Source: Holtiella tumoricola (GTDB lineage: Bacteria > Bacillota > Clostridia > Lachnospirales > Cellulosilyticaceae). From it: a stretch of 45,737 nt of DNA. A model generated the notes under the pieces. The model was given only the letters and a program-made list of their open reading frames with translations. It did no database searches and was not told the origin of the DNA. The stretch's first letter is position 1, and every line of letters starts with the position of its first letter. The translations under genes were made by a program, and so were the position numbers. The stretch lies in NCBI RefSeq assembly GCF_027857615.1, contig NZ_JAQIFT010000021.1, forward strand, positions 1 to 45,737. The letters are read 5' to 3'. Of this stretch, positions 25,725 through 34,054 are shown piece after piece.

Positions 25725-28025
25725 TTAATAACCTAATAATTCTATCACTTTACTTGCAATCTTTCGTTCTATCCCCTTAGATGGATAACTATGAATATGA
25801 ATAGCCGGATTAAAGTTTAGTTCAATAATAGCATACTTATTATCTTCACACTTATAATCTTCTATCATCATGTCTACACCACATATTCTAGCTCCTATTG
25901 CCTTAGCTGATTCTACTGCTATTCTCTTATAATAGTCTGGAATCACATCTGTATAGTCAATACTGTCTCCTCCTGTACTGATATTAGAGTTTTCTCTCAA
26001 GTATATAACTTCCCCCTTACTTGGGATACTTTCAAAGTTCATCCCTCTTTGCTTCAGAAATAGCCCTGCACTCTCATCTAAATTTATTTTTTCTAGCGGT
26101 GTCTTGTATCCTTTACCTCTAAGAGGATTTTGATTTTTAATTTCTACTAGTTCCCCTATAGAATGCAAACCATCTCCTTTAACATTAGCCGGTACACGAT
26201 GTAAAATTCCTACTACCTGATCATCTACTACCAAGAATCGATATTCTTTCCCTGCTATAAACTCCTCTATCAGAACTGTTTGATCATGAAGAAAAGCAAT
26301 GCGGACTGCTTGCTCTAAATCATCTTTAACTCCTCCTTCTGGGAAAATGCTAATACCTATACCAAAGTTAGTAGATTTAGGCTTAATTACAATAGGTTTA
26401 TTGACAAAACCTTGAATAGCTTGCAATGCTTGTTCTAAACTGTCAAAACATGTGCCTTTTGGTACCTTAATTCCTTGTCTATCTAGTACCTCTTTCGTTA
26501 CTGTTTTATTTTCCATCATCAGAACTGTTACATAGTTATCTTTAGAAGTCTTGGTCGCCTGTTTAACGTATTGAATATTCGTACCTTTTTCTAATCGGAT
26601 AAAGTTTTCCTGTCTATCTACTATCTCGGCCTTAATACCTCTTGTAATAGCTTCTTTCATAAGAATCTGAGTAGACAGTTCTAAATCCTCATACCCTCTT
26701 AGCTTATAGCGATTATTATATGCTTCTTGCTTATATTGTTTAGCTAAATCTAAATGAGCTTCTATATAGCCCTTTTTCTTAACAGCTCCTATAATCTGAT
26801 AAGCATAAGTTTGTCTATAATCCTTTATCTTTATCATCATTTGGTCTATCAGTACTTCTTGCCCAAGATCTAGTACTTTATCGATTTCTTTAATTTGCTC
26901 AAGAATTTCAATACCCCAAGTTTCTTTTTGAATCGATTCTCCATCTTTTAAGAGTGTTATATTCTTTTGGCCAAATCGAGCTATACTTCTTTGATTTTGA
27001 AGAGCTTCTTCTTGCCAATTGACATATTCACTCTCTTCTTTAAACAATAAGAAAAGATTGAAAAGATGCATAAAGTAAAGGTCATCTTTCTTAATTCCTG
27101 CTTTATCAAATGGATTAATATCTATACTTCTATACTCCAGATAAGCAATACCTTCTTCTTGTAATGATTCTAGAAACACTTTATTATTATGAGCTTTAAG
27201 TCTAATTTGGCTATATAGCTCCTTTGGACTTTCAATTAAGCTTTCTTCTATAAATGCTTTTACACTGACTATATATTTCTCTACGCTGTCATAATTGGGA
27301 AAGAGTTCGACTTTATTAGTATAGCCGCATTCACTATTGCGATATGACAAGGCCCCTTTGTTGCTGTAACTCTCCTCATTCACCTCTTCTAGTTGTTTAA
27401 CACATTCTTCTACATAGCTTTCATGAATGACACTCGTACTTCCTAGTAAATAAATAAGCAACCATCTATAACGCAAATAATTTCTAGCCACCTTTAAATA
27501 GAGTTCATCCCGAAACGCTCTATAACTTTTATCTGTTGTAGCTTTTTTATAGAGTTCTTTAATAAGTTCTTCATCAAATGAGAAGTTATAATGAATACCT
27601 GATAGTAATTGCTTTTTCCCACCATACTTAGCTAATAATTTTTTTCGATAATTATAAGCTTCTTGCCCAGGTTTACATTCACAAAAAGTAGCAAGTGGAA
27701 TTTCATTATCTTCCGGAATAATACATGGCATAGACTGAGGCCATATATATTCATCTTTAATTTCCATAGCCACGATATCATAAAGCCCCTCTAAAAATGC
27801 ATACGTCTCATCTATTGATTGAAAAACAGGTGTTATTAGTTCAACTTGACTCTCTGAGAAGTCCGTTGTGATATAAGGATTAAGAAGTTTCTCTCCAAAT
27901 ACCTCTGGATGAGGTGTATAAACCAAATGTCCCTTGTCATCACATCTTAGCCCCTCTCTCTCTACTCCAAAGTTTCCTCTAAAAAAGTTGCGTGTATTAA
28001 ATACTTGTTGGATTTGTTTCATCAT
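25725..28025 (-). CDS. gshAB: Bifunctional glutamate-cysteine ligase/glutathione synthetase
   Basis: This 766-residue fusion (GshF type) makes glutathione in two ATP-dependent steps. The N-terminal half (about 1-470) has NFGVEREGLR and LLNPYITTDFSESQVELITP, the GCS signatures. The C-terminal ATP-grasp half (about 480-766) has PIVIKPKSTNFGIGISIF, VLIEEFIAGKEYRFLVV and AIIELNFNPAIHIHSYP. GshF occurs in some Gram-positive facultative and anaerobic bacteria. Its start overlaps the end of the upstream MATE gene by 29 bp, so translation is coupled. Glutathione could support arsenic and oxidative defence near the ars operon (inference). Confidence 0.95.
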   Translation of the reverse strand: MMKQIQQVFNTRNFFRGNFGVEREGLRCDDKGHLVYTPHPEVFGEKLLNPYITTDFSESQVELITPVFQSIDETYAFLEGLYDIVAMEIKDEYIWPQSMPCIIPEDNEIPLATFCECKPGQEAYNYRKKLLAKYGGKKQLLSGIHYNFSFDEELIKELYKKATTDKSYRAFRDELYLKVARNYLRYRWLLIYLLGSTSVIHESYVEECVKQLEEVNEESYSNKGALSYRNSECGYTNKVELFPNYDSVEKYIVSVKAFIEESLIESPKELYSQIRLKAHNNKVFLESLQEEGIAYLEYRSIDINPFDKAGIKKDDLYFMHLFNLFLLFKEESEYVNWQEEALQNQRSIARFGQKNITLLKDGESIQKETWGIEILEQIKEIDKVLDLGQEVLIDQMMIKIKDYRQTYAYQIIGAVKKKGYIEAHLDLAKQYKQEAYNNRYKLRGYEDLELSTQILMKEAITRGIKAEIVDRQENFIRLEKGTNIQYVKQATKTSKDNYVTVLMMENKTVTKEVLDRQGIKVPKGTCFDSLEQALQAIQGFVNKPIVIKPKSTNFGIGISIFPEGGVKDDLEQAVRIAFLHDQTVLIEEFIAGKEYRFLVVDDQVVGILHRVPANVKGDGLHSIGELVEIKNQNPLRGKGYKTPLEKINLDESAGLFLKQRGMNFESIPSKGEVIYLRENSNISTGGDSIDYTDVIPDYYKRIAVESAKAIGARICGVDMMIEDYKCEDNKYAIIELNFNPAIHIHSYPSKGIERKIASKVIELLGY

Positions 28026-29337
28026 TTTGATACCTCGTTTGTACTTTTATTTTATAAAATAAGTAGGCTACTCCACCTTTTAATAAACTAGAAAACGTAA
28101 TGCTCCACCATATACCATTGATCCCCCAAATTTGTATAAGCATAAGTGCCATAGGTATACGAAGTACCGTAAATGCAATACTAATATTAGCAGATACTTT
28201 AGGTATACCTATTCCAGTAAACAATCCATTTGTAATCATTTCTAGTGCACTAAATACCTGGGAAAGGGCAATAATACGTAAATAACTACTTGCAATCTCT
28301 ATTGTACTTGGTTCATTAATAAAAAGTTTTACAATAGCATTAGGTATCAGGAGGAATACTATTGTTGTTATGAAGGCATAAATACCGCCTATTCCTAACG
28401 CTGTCCTGTATCCTTTATGAATCCTATCATATTGCTTCGCCCCAAAATTTTGCCCCGTAAAACTCGCTACAGCTCCATTTAACCCACCTATAATCATATA
28501 GGTTACTGCTTCAATTTGTACACCTATCTTCTGAGCTGCTATAGCCTCTGATCCAAAAACTGCTATAATTCTTGCAAGTACAATATTAACTAGGGTAAAC
28601 AGTATTCTTTGAAAAGCCATTGGAAAACCAAGTTTTATAATCTCTTTAATTTTTTCATAGGCTATCCCTACTTTTTTATCAAAGAAAAGTAGATTTTTCC
28701 CTTTATATAAAAATAGGAAGAACATAACAGCATTAGCAATAAGTGTTGCAACAGCCGTTCCTAAAACGCCCATTTTTAATCCATATATTAATAAAGGATC
28801 TAAAATAATATTGATCATAATTCCAATTGCACTAATTTTAAAAGCTTCTTTATTGTTCCCAAAACTCCCTAGTAATCTAGTAAAAAGTATATTAAAGAAA
28901 GCAAAGAACAGCATAGGTGCACTATAAGCTAAATAAAGATATGCATTTTTTTCTACGTTCATATTTCCAAGCTGTAGAAAACTAATGAAGTTCTTTCCTA
29001 ATACAATCAAAATAATGGCATAAATAAATCCTATAATGGCATTCAGTGCTAAACTAGCATTGATATAGGCCTTTGTCTCTTGCTCATCTTGCTTTCCTAT
29101 TGCATGAGCTACCTTTATACCACCACCAATAACAACTAAGGCATTAATAGAGTATCCAAGTCCAATAAAGAAGCTAGATGACCCAATACTGGCAACAGCA
29201 TCTGTTCCCAGTCTCCCTACCCATAACATATCTACTAGGTTATAGGCAAACTGAAGAAGAGAACCACCCATAATAGGCAGAGCAAGTGCAGTTAATACTT
29301 TTAATACATTTCCTTTTGTTAAATCTGTCTTTTTCAT
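27997..29337 (-). CDS. MATE-family multidrug efflux transporter
   Basis: This 446-residue protein has twelve hydrophobic segments in two homologous bundles. It has GGSLLQFAYNLVDMLWVGRLGTDAVASIG, the first MATE signature, and LNGAVASFTGQNFGAKQYDR, the second. It exports cationic drugs or metabolites using Na+ or H+ gradients. It overlaps gshAB by 29 bp and so likely forms a two-gene operon with it, which could pair thiol or conjugate export with thiol synthesis (inference). Confidence 0.92.
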   Translation of the reverse strand: MKKTDLTKGNVLKVLTALALPIMGGSLLQFAYNLVDMLWVGRLGTDAVASIGSSSFFIGLGYSINALVVIGGGIKVAHAIGKQDEQETKAYINASLALNAIIGFIYAIILIVLGKNFISFLQLGNMNVEKNAYLYLAYSAPMLFFAFFNILFTRLLGSFGNNKEAFKISAIGIMINIILDPLLIYGLKMGVLGTAVATLIANAVMFFLFLYKGKNLLFFDKKVGIAYEKIKEIIKLGFPMAFQRILFTLVNIVLARIIAVFGSEAIAAQKIGVQIEAVTYMIIGGLNGAVASFTGQNFGAKQYDRIHKGYRTALGIGGIYAFITTIVFLLIPNAIVKLFINEPSTIEIASSYLRIIALSQVFSALEMITNGLFTGIGIPKVSANISIAFTVLRIPMALMLIQIWGINGIWWSITFSSLLKGGVAYLFYKIKVQTRYQNDETNPTSI

Positions 29338-29401
29338 TTTGTCTCCAGATTGATTTAAATTTTATATTTTTAGTATGTCAGGATTATTTAAAACTATTAA
29401 A

Positions 29402-29433
29402 AGGTCAGTTGAGCCTCTTAAGCCAACTGACCT
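29402..29433 (-). terminator. Terminator of the truncated permease gene
   Basis: AGGTCAGTTG/CAACTGACCT with a 12-nt loop and a following T-run on the minus strand. It overlaps the last codon of the truncated gene. Confidence 0.8.
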
Positions 29434-29620
29434 ATGCATTACTGCACCTTTCAATATAATTGATAATTTGATCCGGTGTAAGTAATTTTCCATATGATAG
29501 CGCTTTACTTGTTATATCTACTCCTACTATCGATAGCATCCATCCTATGACACTATTTAGCCATTGCATCCCTAAAATCTGATCTTGAATGAATTCCCAT
29601 ACTGCTATAACCCCATTCAT
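29432..29620 (-). pseudogene. Truncated permease (ArsP/COG0701-like) remnant under ArsR boxes
   Basis: This 62-residue frame starts with a good AGGAGG site. Residues 8-38 (WEFIQDQILGMQWLNSVIGWML...) resemble the N-terminal helix of the COG0701 permease family (ArsP and relatives, about 300-350 residues), which I recall as LGMxWLNxLIG. The remainder (GKLLTPDQIINYIERCSNA) does not belong to that family as I remember it, and the rest of the permease is missing. Three ArsR-like boxes precede it, which fits a former arsenical exporter. It may still be made as a small membrane peptide. Confidence 0.55.
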
Positions 29621-29676
29621 TCGCTATTCCTCCTTATTGCTTATTATTGATCAAATTTTCTCTAATATTTCCCAAC

Positions 29677-29806
29677 ATATAGATGATTATCTATATCAAC
29701 CTTAACATTCATATAGATGATTGTCAATATGTTTTGTATTTTCATTTCATCCTCTATTTCTCCTCAAGTTATTTTTGTGTTATTTATAGATAATCATCTA
29801 TAAATA
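29677..29806 (-). promoter_or_regulatory. Three ArsR-like boxes upstream of the permease remnant
   Basis: Palindromes at 29677-29696, 29711-29730 and 29781-29806 fit the same consensus as the boxes before arsR; the last is extended to 26 bp. A TTGACA on the minus strand (29727-29722) lies in the middle box. The 29621-29925 gap holds no other feature. Confidence 0.7.
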
Positions 29807-29902
29807 ACATTCTCAATTCACACTGTTTCAAGATCTATAATGTTGATATATTAAAAATATTCTATATATACGTTTTGTGTGCTATTTTATTCTGGATAAA
29901 AT

Positions 29903-29934
29903 AAAAGATAGGCATAATTTTATGCCTATCTTTT
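29903..29934 (-). terminator. Terminator of the second arsR gene
   Basis: AAAAGATAGGCATA/TATGCCTATCTTTT with a 4-nt loop overlaps the last codons of the gene at 29926. It has an A-run and T-run and can serve both strands. Confidence 0.8.
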
Positions 29935-30213
29935 CTCTATACATTTATAAACATCGTTAATCATCATCAATCGCTCATTATTTACAGTATACTTCATCCA
30001 AGAGCCATCTTTTACCCCTCTTACTAACCCACATTCAGTTAAAATCTTCATATGGTATGATAATGTAGGTTGTGTAATATTAAAGGCTTCTAAAATATCA
30101 CATGCACAAAGTTCTCCATCTAAAAGCATTTGAATAATCTTTAGCCTTGTCTCATCTGCTAATGCTTTGAATATACTAACATACTCACTATAAGTATATC
30201 TCACACCATTCAC
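29926..30213 (-). CDS. Second ArsR/SmtB-family regulator
   Basis: This 95-residue repressor has DGELCACDILEAF (CxC metal site) and FNITQPTLSYHMKILTECGLVRGVKDGSWMKY (HTH), clearly paralogous to arsR at 25182 but without the cysteine-rich tail. It is upstream of the three boxes at 29677-29806 and the permease remnant. No box is visible upstream of its own start, so autoregulation is not supported. It probably senses arsenite or antimonite. Confidence 0.88.
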   Translation of the reverse strand: MNGVRYTYSEYVSIFKALADETRLKIIQMLLDGELCACDILEAFNITQPTLSYHMKILTECGLVRGVKDGSWMKYTVNNERLMMINDVYKCIEKR

Positions 30214-30398
30214 CTCGTTCTTTATTTTATCAGAGTGTTTTTATATCATTCTAATATCCCTTATTCTATCAAAAATTCTAATTACTATCTACTCAGTCTT
30301 GGAATTTTTCAAGATGATTTTTTATATATGCGCAATAAAAATATATAATAGATATACCTTAATGTCCATGGACAAGCTAATGCTCCCACATACTCTTT

Positions 30399-30620
30399 CT
30401 ATAAATCCATCTTATTCAACATTTCTTTAAGCTGTACAAGCTCTTCTTTACTAAATGTTACACCTTTTCCCATTTTCTCATGTGCCGGATCCCATTCACG
30501 AATATCATATTTCGGTTCTTTGTCATTCCAAGAGATTAGGTTAAGTTCCTTTTTCCATCCTTTTGAACCCTCTGCTAAAACACCTACTGTCGCTTTGATT
30601 TCATATTTTATTCCTGCCAT
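30399..30620 (-). CDS. YdbC-family PC4-like ssDNA-binding protein
   Basis: This 73-residue protein has the motif KKELNLISWNDKEPKYDIREWDPAHEKMGKGVTFSKEEL, matching the YdbC/PC4 family whose L. lactis member binds single-stranded DNA as a dimer. It may act in transcription or repair. It stands alone with a ribosome site upstream. Confidence 0.85.
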   Translation of the reverse strand: MAGIKYEIKATVGVLAEGSKGWKKELNLISWNDKEPKYDIREWDPAHEKMGKGVTFSKEELVQLKEMLNKMDL

Positions 30621-30762
30621 AATTATACGCTCCCTTTTATTCCTTATTTGCCTAAAAAAGGCTTCATACCTCAGTATTTCATTTAATCCTATTATATCAA
30701 ACTTTGCCTTCTTTATGTTATTTTATACTCCCTTGAATAAGATAAAACTGGACACAAGATAC

Positions 30763-30790
30763 ACGAAAGTTGTAGACAAGTCATACTATA
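30763..30790 (+). promoter_or_regulatory. Sigma-K-like promoter of the Ser/Asn/His-repeat peptide
   Basis: AC at 30763-30764, a 17-bp spacer and CATACTATA (30782-30790) match the B. subtilis sigma-K form, AC-N16/17-CATANNNTA. Sigma-K acts in the late mother cell and drives spore coat genes. Part of the site is also palindromic (ATACTATATAGTAT), so a vegetative role cannot be excluded. Confidence 0.55.
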
Positions 30791-30855
30791 TAGTATAACT
30801 ACATTCTAATCTTCTTTCACTACAGATAGTTAAATATAAACAAGGGGGTAACATT

Positions 30856-31017
30856 ATGGAATATCTAAGAAAAGAATCTTATAAAGGACACAAGTACTAT
30901 AGCTGGTCTAACAGTAACTCCAACAGCAACTCTAACAGTCATTCTAGAAGTAACTCCAATAGTAACTCTAACAGTCATTCAAATAGTCATTCCAACAGTC
31001 GCTCTTTCAGTAGGTAA
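30856..31017 (+). CDS. Ser/Asn/His-repeat mini-protein, likely spore surface component
   Basis: This 53-residue frame follows AAGGGGG; it is too short for routine ORF calls. After MEYLRKESYKGHKYYSW the chain is almost purely alternating serine, with Asn, His or Arg at every other position, for about 35 residues and ends SFSR. Codons for Ser and Asn vary (AGT, TCT, TCC, AGC; AAC, AAT), so the pattern is selected at protein level, not a simple DNA repeat. It lies 34 bp before a protein kinase gene, and such Ser tracts resemble kinase-target regions of coat proteins CotB/CotG (analogy only). Confidence 0.7.
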   Translation: MEYLRKESYKGHKYYSWSNSNSNSNSNSHSRSNSNSNSNSHSNSHSNSRSFSR

Positions 31018-31050
31018 ATGTGACAATAGATAAATGGAAGAGATGAGTAA

Positions 31051-31770
31051 ATGATGGATAAATACTATGAGATAGGAGAGCGTATTGGAAATTACCAGAT
31101 TACCAAAAGACTAGGTGAAGGACGTTATGGTATCGTCTATTTAGTGCGCAATCATCAATCACATCCGTATATCCTTAAACAATTGAAACAGGATATGCAA
31201 CACATGAACTTAAAAAAATTATTTTATGAACCTGAAACTTTAAGGCAAATTAATGATCCTAGAATCCCTAAATTTATAGAGGAAATTAAAACTGAAAATC
31301 TACAAGCCTATGTACTTGAGTATATGGAAGGTACTGTCTTTGAAGATTTGATTATGCAGCAACACCATAAATTTAGCAGATCAGAGATCTATAATATTGC
31401 AGGACAACTTCTAGATATCCTTGAAATGCTTCATCAACATCAAATTGTACACAGAGACATTCGTCTTCCCAATGTCATCTTAAATCAAAACCAAGAACTC
31501 ACTTTGATTGATTTTGGATTAGCTCGATTTATGAATAAAGAACGCTACGTCAAGCAAGTAGATTATTGGTATATGGGGAATTTCTTAATTCATCTCTATT
31601 ATACTACCTACAATGAGCCTTATGAATTAGAAGAAAAACCTTGGTATGAAGAATTAACTTTAAATACAGATGAAGCAAACTTCTTGAAGAGACTAATGGG
31701 TATCGAAAAAGAATATGAAGATGGAGAAAGCATTAAACAAGATTTATATCATCTTACAGCATTTAAATGA
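31051..31770 (+). CDS. Small eukaryotic-type Ser/Thr protein kinase
   Basis: This 239-residue single-domain kinase has no membrane segment. It has the glycine loop LGEGRYGIVY (22-27), K43 for ATP, the catalytic HRDIRLPN (134-141; D136, N141) and the metal motif DFGLA (D154). The canonical lysine two after the catalytic aspartate is arginine (HRDIR). It follows the Ser-repeat peptide by 34 bp, suggesting co-transcription and substrate-enzyme pairing (inference). It has its own terminator. Confidence 0.9.
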   Translation: MMDKYYEIGERIGNYQITKRLGEGRYGIVYLVRNHQSHPYILKQLKQDMQHMNLKKLFYEPETLRQINDPRIPKFIEEIKTENLQAYVLEYMEGTVFEDLIMQQHHKFSRSEIYNIAGQLLDILEMLHQHQIVHRDIRLPNVILNQNQELTLIDFGLARFMNKERYVKQVDYWYMGNFLIHLYYTTYNEPYELEEKPWYEELTLNTDEANFLKRLMGIEKEYEDGESIKQDLYHLTAFK

Positions 31771-31777
31771 CTCCATA

Positions 31778-31807
31778 TAGAGGCTGATAGGCAACTATTA
31801 GCCTCTA
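31778..31807 (+). terminator. Terminator of the kinase gene
   Basis: TAGAGGCT pairs with AGCCTCTA through an inner ATAG/CTAT stem, followed by TTTTAAA. Confidence 0.85.
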
Positions 31808-31841
31808 TTTTAAATACAATCCAGATTATAGGAGGGAGGAT

Positions 31842-32405
31842 ATGTATACTACATGTATCTATAACCTTTACCAACAAAGTTTCATTGCAAATGTCTACTC
31901 TACCACTCACTTTAGGATGATTGGACTGATTGATGTAAATATCCAATATACCTACGGCATAGAGCGGGTCACTTTAGCCTTCTATAGTTCATCCGGAACG
32001 AACAACGGTAAGATAAAAGGACTATGGTATCCTATCGTAGGGATTAAACAGCATACAGGACGGTTTGTAGAATTTACAGATCGTATCAATGCCATATTAA
32101 CTGAAACCTCTTTTAATGGTGAAGCTAAAAGAGGATGGCTTGCAAAGTCACCCTTTTTTTATAACAATGCTAAGGAAATGGGACGACTAGAAGGTTTTTC
32201 TAATGGCAGACATTATGAGACTCTTCTAGAAATAGGAACCTATCTAAGAGATGCTTATGAAAAAGGGCATTATCATAAGATGAATGACTTAAATGCACGC
32301 CTCCTCAATGAAAAAGTAACATCTGAAGTGATTTATCTCGGCAATCAACATACCCAAAAAGAGAACTTTGAAAATTTTATAAGCGATATCTTTAATAATC
32401 TATAA
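31842..32405 (+). CDS. Hypothetical protein, family not recognised
   Basis: This 187-residue soluble protein has an excellent AGGAGGG ribosome site. It has a central region GLWYPIVGIKQHTGRFVEFTDRINAIL and a helical C-terminus. No signal peptide, membrane segment or known motif was recognised. It lies downstream of the kinase behind a terminator and ends at a hairpin-family terminator, so it may be a separate unit or partly co-transcribed. Confidence 0.8.
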   Translation: MYTTCIYNLYQQSFIANVYSTTHFRMIGLIDVNIQYTYGIERVTLAFYSSSGTNNGKIKGLWYPIVGIKQHTGRFVEFTDRINAILTETSFNGEAKRGWLAKSPFFYNNAKEMGRLEGFSNGRHYETLLEIGTYLRDAYEKGHYHKMNDLNARLLNEKVTSEVIYLGNQHTQKENFENFISDIFNNL

Positions 32406-32413
32406 AACCAACA

Positions 32414-32508
32414 AAAGACCTACTTAAATGTCTATTACTAGACAAATAAGTAGGTCTTTATCTGTTATAAAACCTTTACCGTCGCATACGACTTAAGTCC
32501 TATGCGAC
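32414..32508. repeat. Dispersed hairpin-family element with adjoining palindrome (copy 1)
   Basis: The first hairpin (32414-32459) has a 13-bp outer stem (AAAGACCTACTTA), a symmetric AA/AA internal loop, a 6-bp inner stem and a TTAC loop. A second, near-perfect palindrome follows (32481-32508, arms GTCGCATA/TATGCGAC around GACTTAAGTC). The same arrangement recurs at 37118 and the first part at 45230. It follows the gene at 31842 and acts as its terminator. Confidence 0.8.
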
Positions 32509-32592
32509 TTACGTGTTAATTGGCTCGCCCTCGGATAAATTTCCTTCGTAAGCCTCAGAACTTTGAATGCTTTGGTTACTCTGACTTGACAT
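32509..32592 (-). CDS. 27-residue Ser-rich micropeptide
   Basis: Minus-strand ATG at 32592 follows AGGAGG by 8 bp and encodes MSSQSNQSIQSSEAYEGNL then SEGEPINT, 7 of 27 residues being serine. The stop codon lies just past the palindrome of the neighbouring repeat. It is 65 bp downstream of the rhodanese lipoprotein gene on the same strand. The ribosome site is strong, so translation is plausible; there is no known family. It could be spurious. Confidence 0.45.
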   Translation of the reverse strand: MSSQSNQSIQSSEAYEGNLSEGEPINT

Positions 32593-32657
32593 CTTTGTTC
32601 CCTCCTACATTCAGTTTGGTTTTACAAAAGTAGTATGTGATGAATGAGAAAGATTTA

Positions 32658-33257
32658 TTATTCTTTGACTACTTCATAGGGCCAGTCAATAATGCCACCA
32701 AAGTCATACACCTTTGTGTAACCCATCTCCACAAGCACTTTTGCTGCTGCTTCACTTCTACGACCACTTCTGCAGTACACAAGAATGACTTCTTCCTTGT
32801 CATATAATGTGATTTCTGCCTTATCCTTAATCTCATTATCCGGTAATAGGGTTGCGCCTTCTATATGGCCTTCATTATACTCCTCTAGAGTACGTACATC
32901 TAGAATCACACCATACTCACCCTTGTCTATCATTTCCTTAGCTTGTTGAGCAGATATCTTTTCATAAGCGGCATCCATGACTTCTACTTCTATAGCTGTT
33001 GCTTGTACAGGATAAGTTTCTCTAATCTCTGGATGGATTGTGACCGTAACGTTCCCCCCTACTACTAAATCACCTTTTATTTTAGCCGTGCTCAGTCCAA
33101 CACTTGCCTTATCAAAACCTATGTCTCCACTGGTGGTTACCATCATACTCTGGTCACTCACAGATTCTATTTGTGCCTCAAAAGTTACGTTTTTTTCTTT
33201 TGTACAGCCCGTTAATACAAAGAGTAATATGACCAGCATTAAAATAAGCTTTTTCAT
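32658..33257 (-). CDS. Rhodanese-domain lipoprotein
   Basis: This 199-residue protein has a lipobox at FVLTGC18 (MKKLILMLVILL before it), so it is tethered to the outer face of the membrane. A linker domain (about 25-105) precedes a rhodanese domain (about 110-199) with catalytic Cys in YCRSGRRSEAAAKVL. It likely transfers or accepts sulfur in thiol redox reactions. It is monocistronic or co-transcribed with the micropeptide. Confidence 0.92.
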   Translation of the reverse strand: MKKLILMLVILLFVLTGCTKEKNVTFEAQIESVSDQSMMVTTSGDIGFDKASVGLSTAKIKGDLVVGGNVTVTIHPEIRETYPVQATAIEVEVMDAAYEKISAQQAKEMIDKGEYGVILDVRTLEEYNEGHIEGATLLPDNEIKDKAEITLYDKEEVILVYCRSGRRSEAAAKVLVEMGYTKVYDFGGIIDWPYEVVKE

Positions 33258-33374
33258 TTCTATCGTCCTCTCTCTTCATCACTTTCTTATGTATTCTTGG
33301 TTTTGACCTTATTGTACACTAAACTTATTCGAATTTGAATGGCTTGAGTTGGTCATTTGCTTCTTTATGTGATT

Positions 33375-34040
33375 TTATTCTACAAATCCCTTACTTTCTA
33401 ATGCATGCCTATTCATCACCCGATACCCTTTTCCCTCTTTTTGTAGTATCTTTTCTTCACATAATACTTTTAGTATCCTTAATAGATGTCTGTAGCTCAT
33501 ACCTATTGCACTGGCTACATTGGTTAGGGTTTCATCTAGTCTATCATCAGGTGTCACTTGTAAAAGATATGTACACAATCGTTTTTCACCATCATGTAGT
33601 GCAGTTGCTACACCTTTATTAGAGCATCTGATAAGTTTTGCAGCAAGCTCACGCCCAATGTGATTGAGAAAGGTAACATTCGTTTTTAGTCGTTCTGACC
33701 AGCTCTTAAAGGGCAGGGCTATACAGACAAAATCGGTTAAGGCAATCATAGTTGTACTTGCAATATATTGATCACTCATCAACTCTACGTCTCCTACAAT
33801 ACCATCTGCTACATAATAGCTCAGTAACAAGTCACGTCCATTAGCAGCACTGGCATATACCTTTGCTTTTCCTCCTACTACAACCAATAGATACGCCATA
33901 GGGAACCCTTCTCTTAAAATCTCTTCACCCTTTTTATAGGTGAATAACCTTATCTCAGATTCATCCTCTATGGTTATGCCATAAGTTAATAATTTTTCTA
34001 TATGTCTAAGCTGAACTTTTTCTTTTTTCATATCTATCAC
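33375..34040 (-). CDS. Crp/Fnr-family regulator (YeiL-like)
   Basis: This 221-residue protein has an N-terminal cyclic-nucleotide-type barrel (about 15-120, GEEILREGFPMAYLLVVVGGKAKVYA) and a C-terminal HTH with LTNVASAIGMSYRHLLRILKVLCEEKIL. No Fe-S cysteine cluster was seen, so it is not an FNR-type O2 sensor. It is divergent from the DMT gene at 34119 with a symmetric site between, so it likely activates that gene. Confidence 0.88.
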   Translation of the reverse strand: MIDMKKEKVQLRHIEKLLTYGITIEDESEIRLFTYKKGEEILREGFPMAYLLVVVGGKAKVYASAANGRDLLLSYYVADGIVGDVELMSDQYIASTTMIALTDFVCIALPFKSWSERLKTNVTFLNHIGRELAAKLIRCSNKGVATALHDGEKRLCTYLLQVTPDDRLDETLTNVASAIGMSYRHLLRILKVLCEEKILQKEGKGYRVMNRHALESKGFVE

Positions 34041-34054
34041 CTCTTATTTATCTC

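Noticed and set aside
32560..32650. Sigma-G-like promoter for the micropeptide (TAATA-18-CATACTA on the minus strand)
   Set aside because: The -35 matches only 4 of 5 and the region is AT-rich, so chance is likely.
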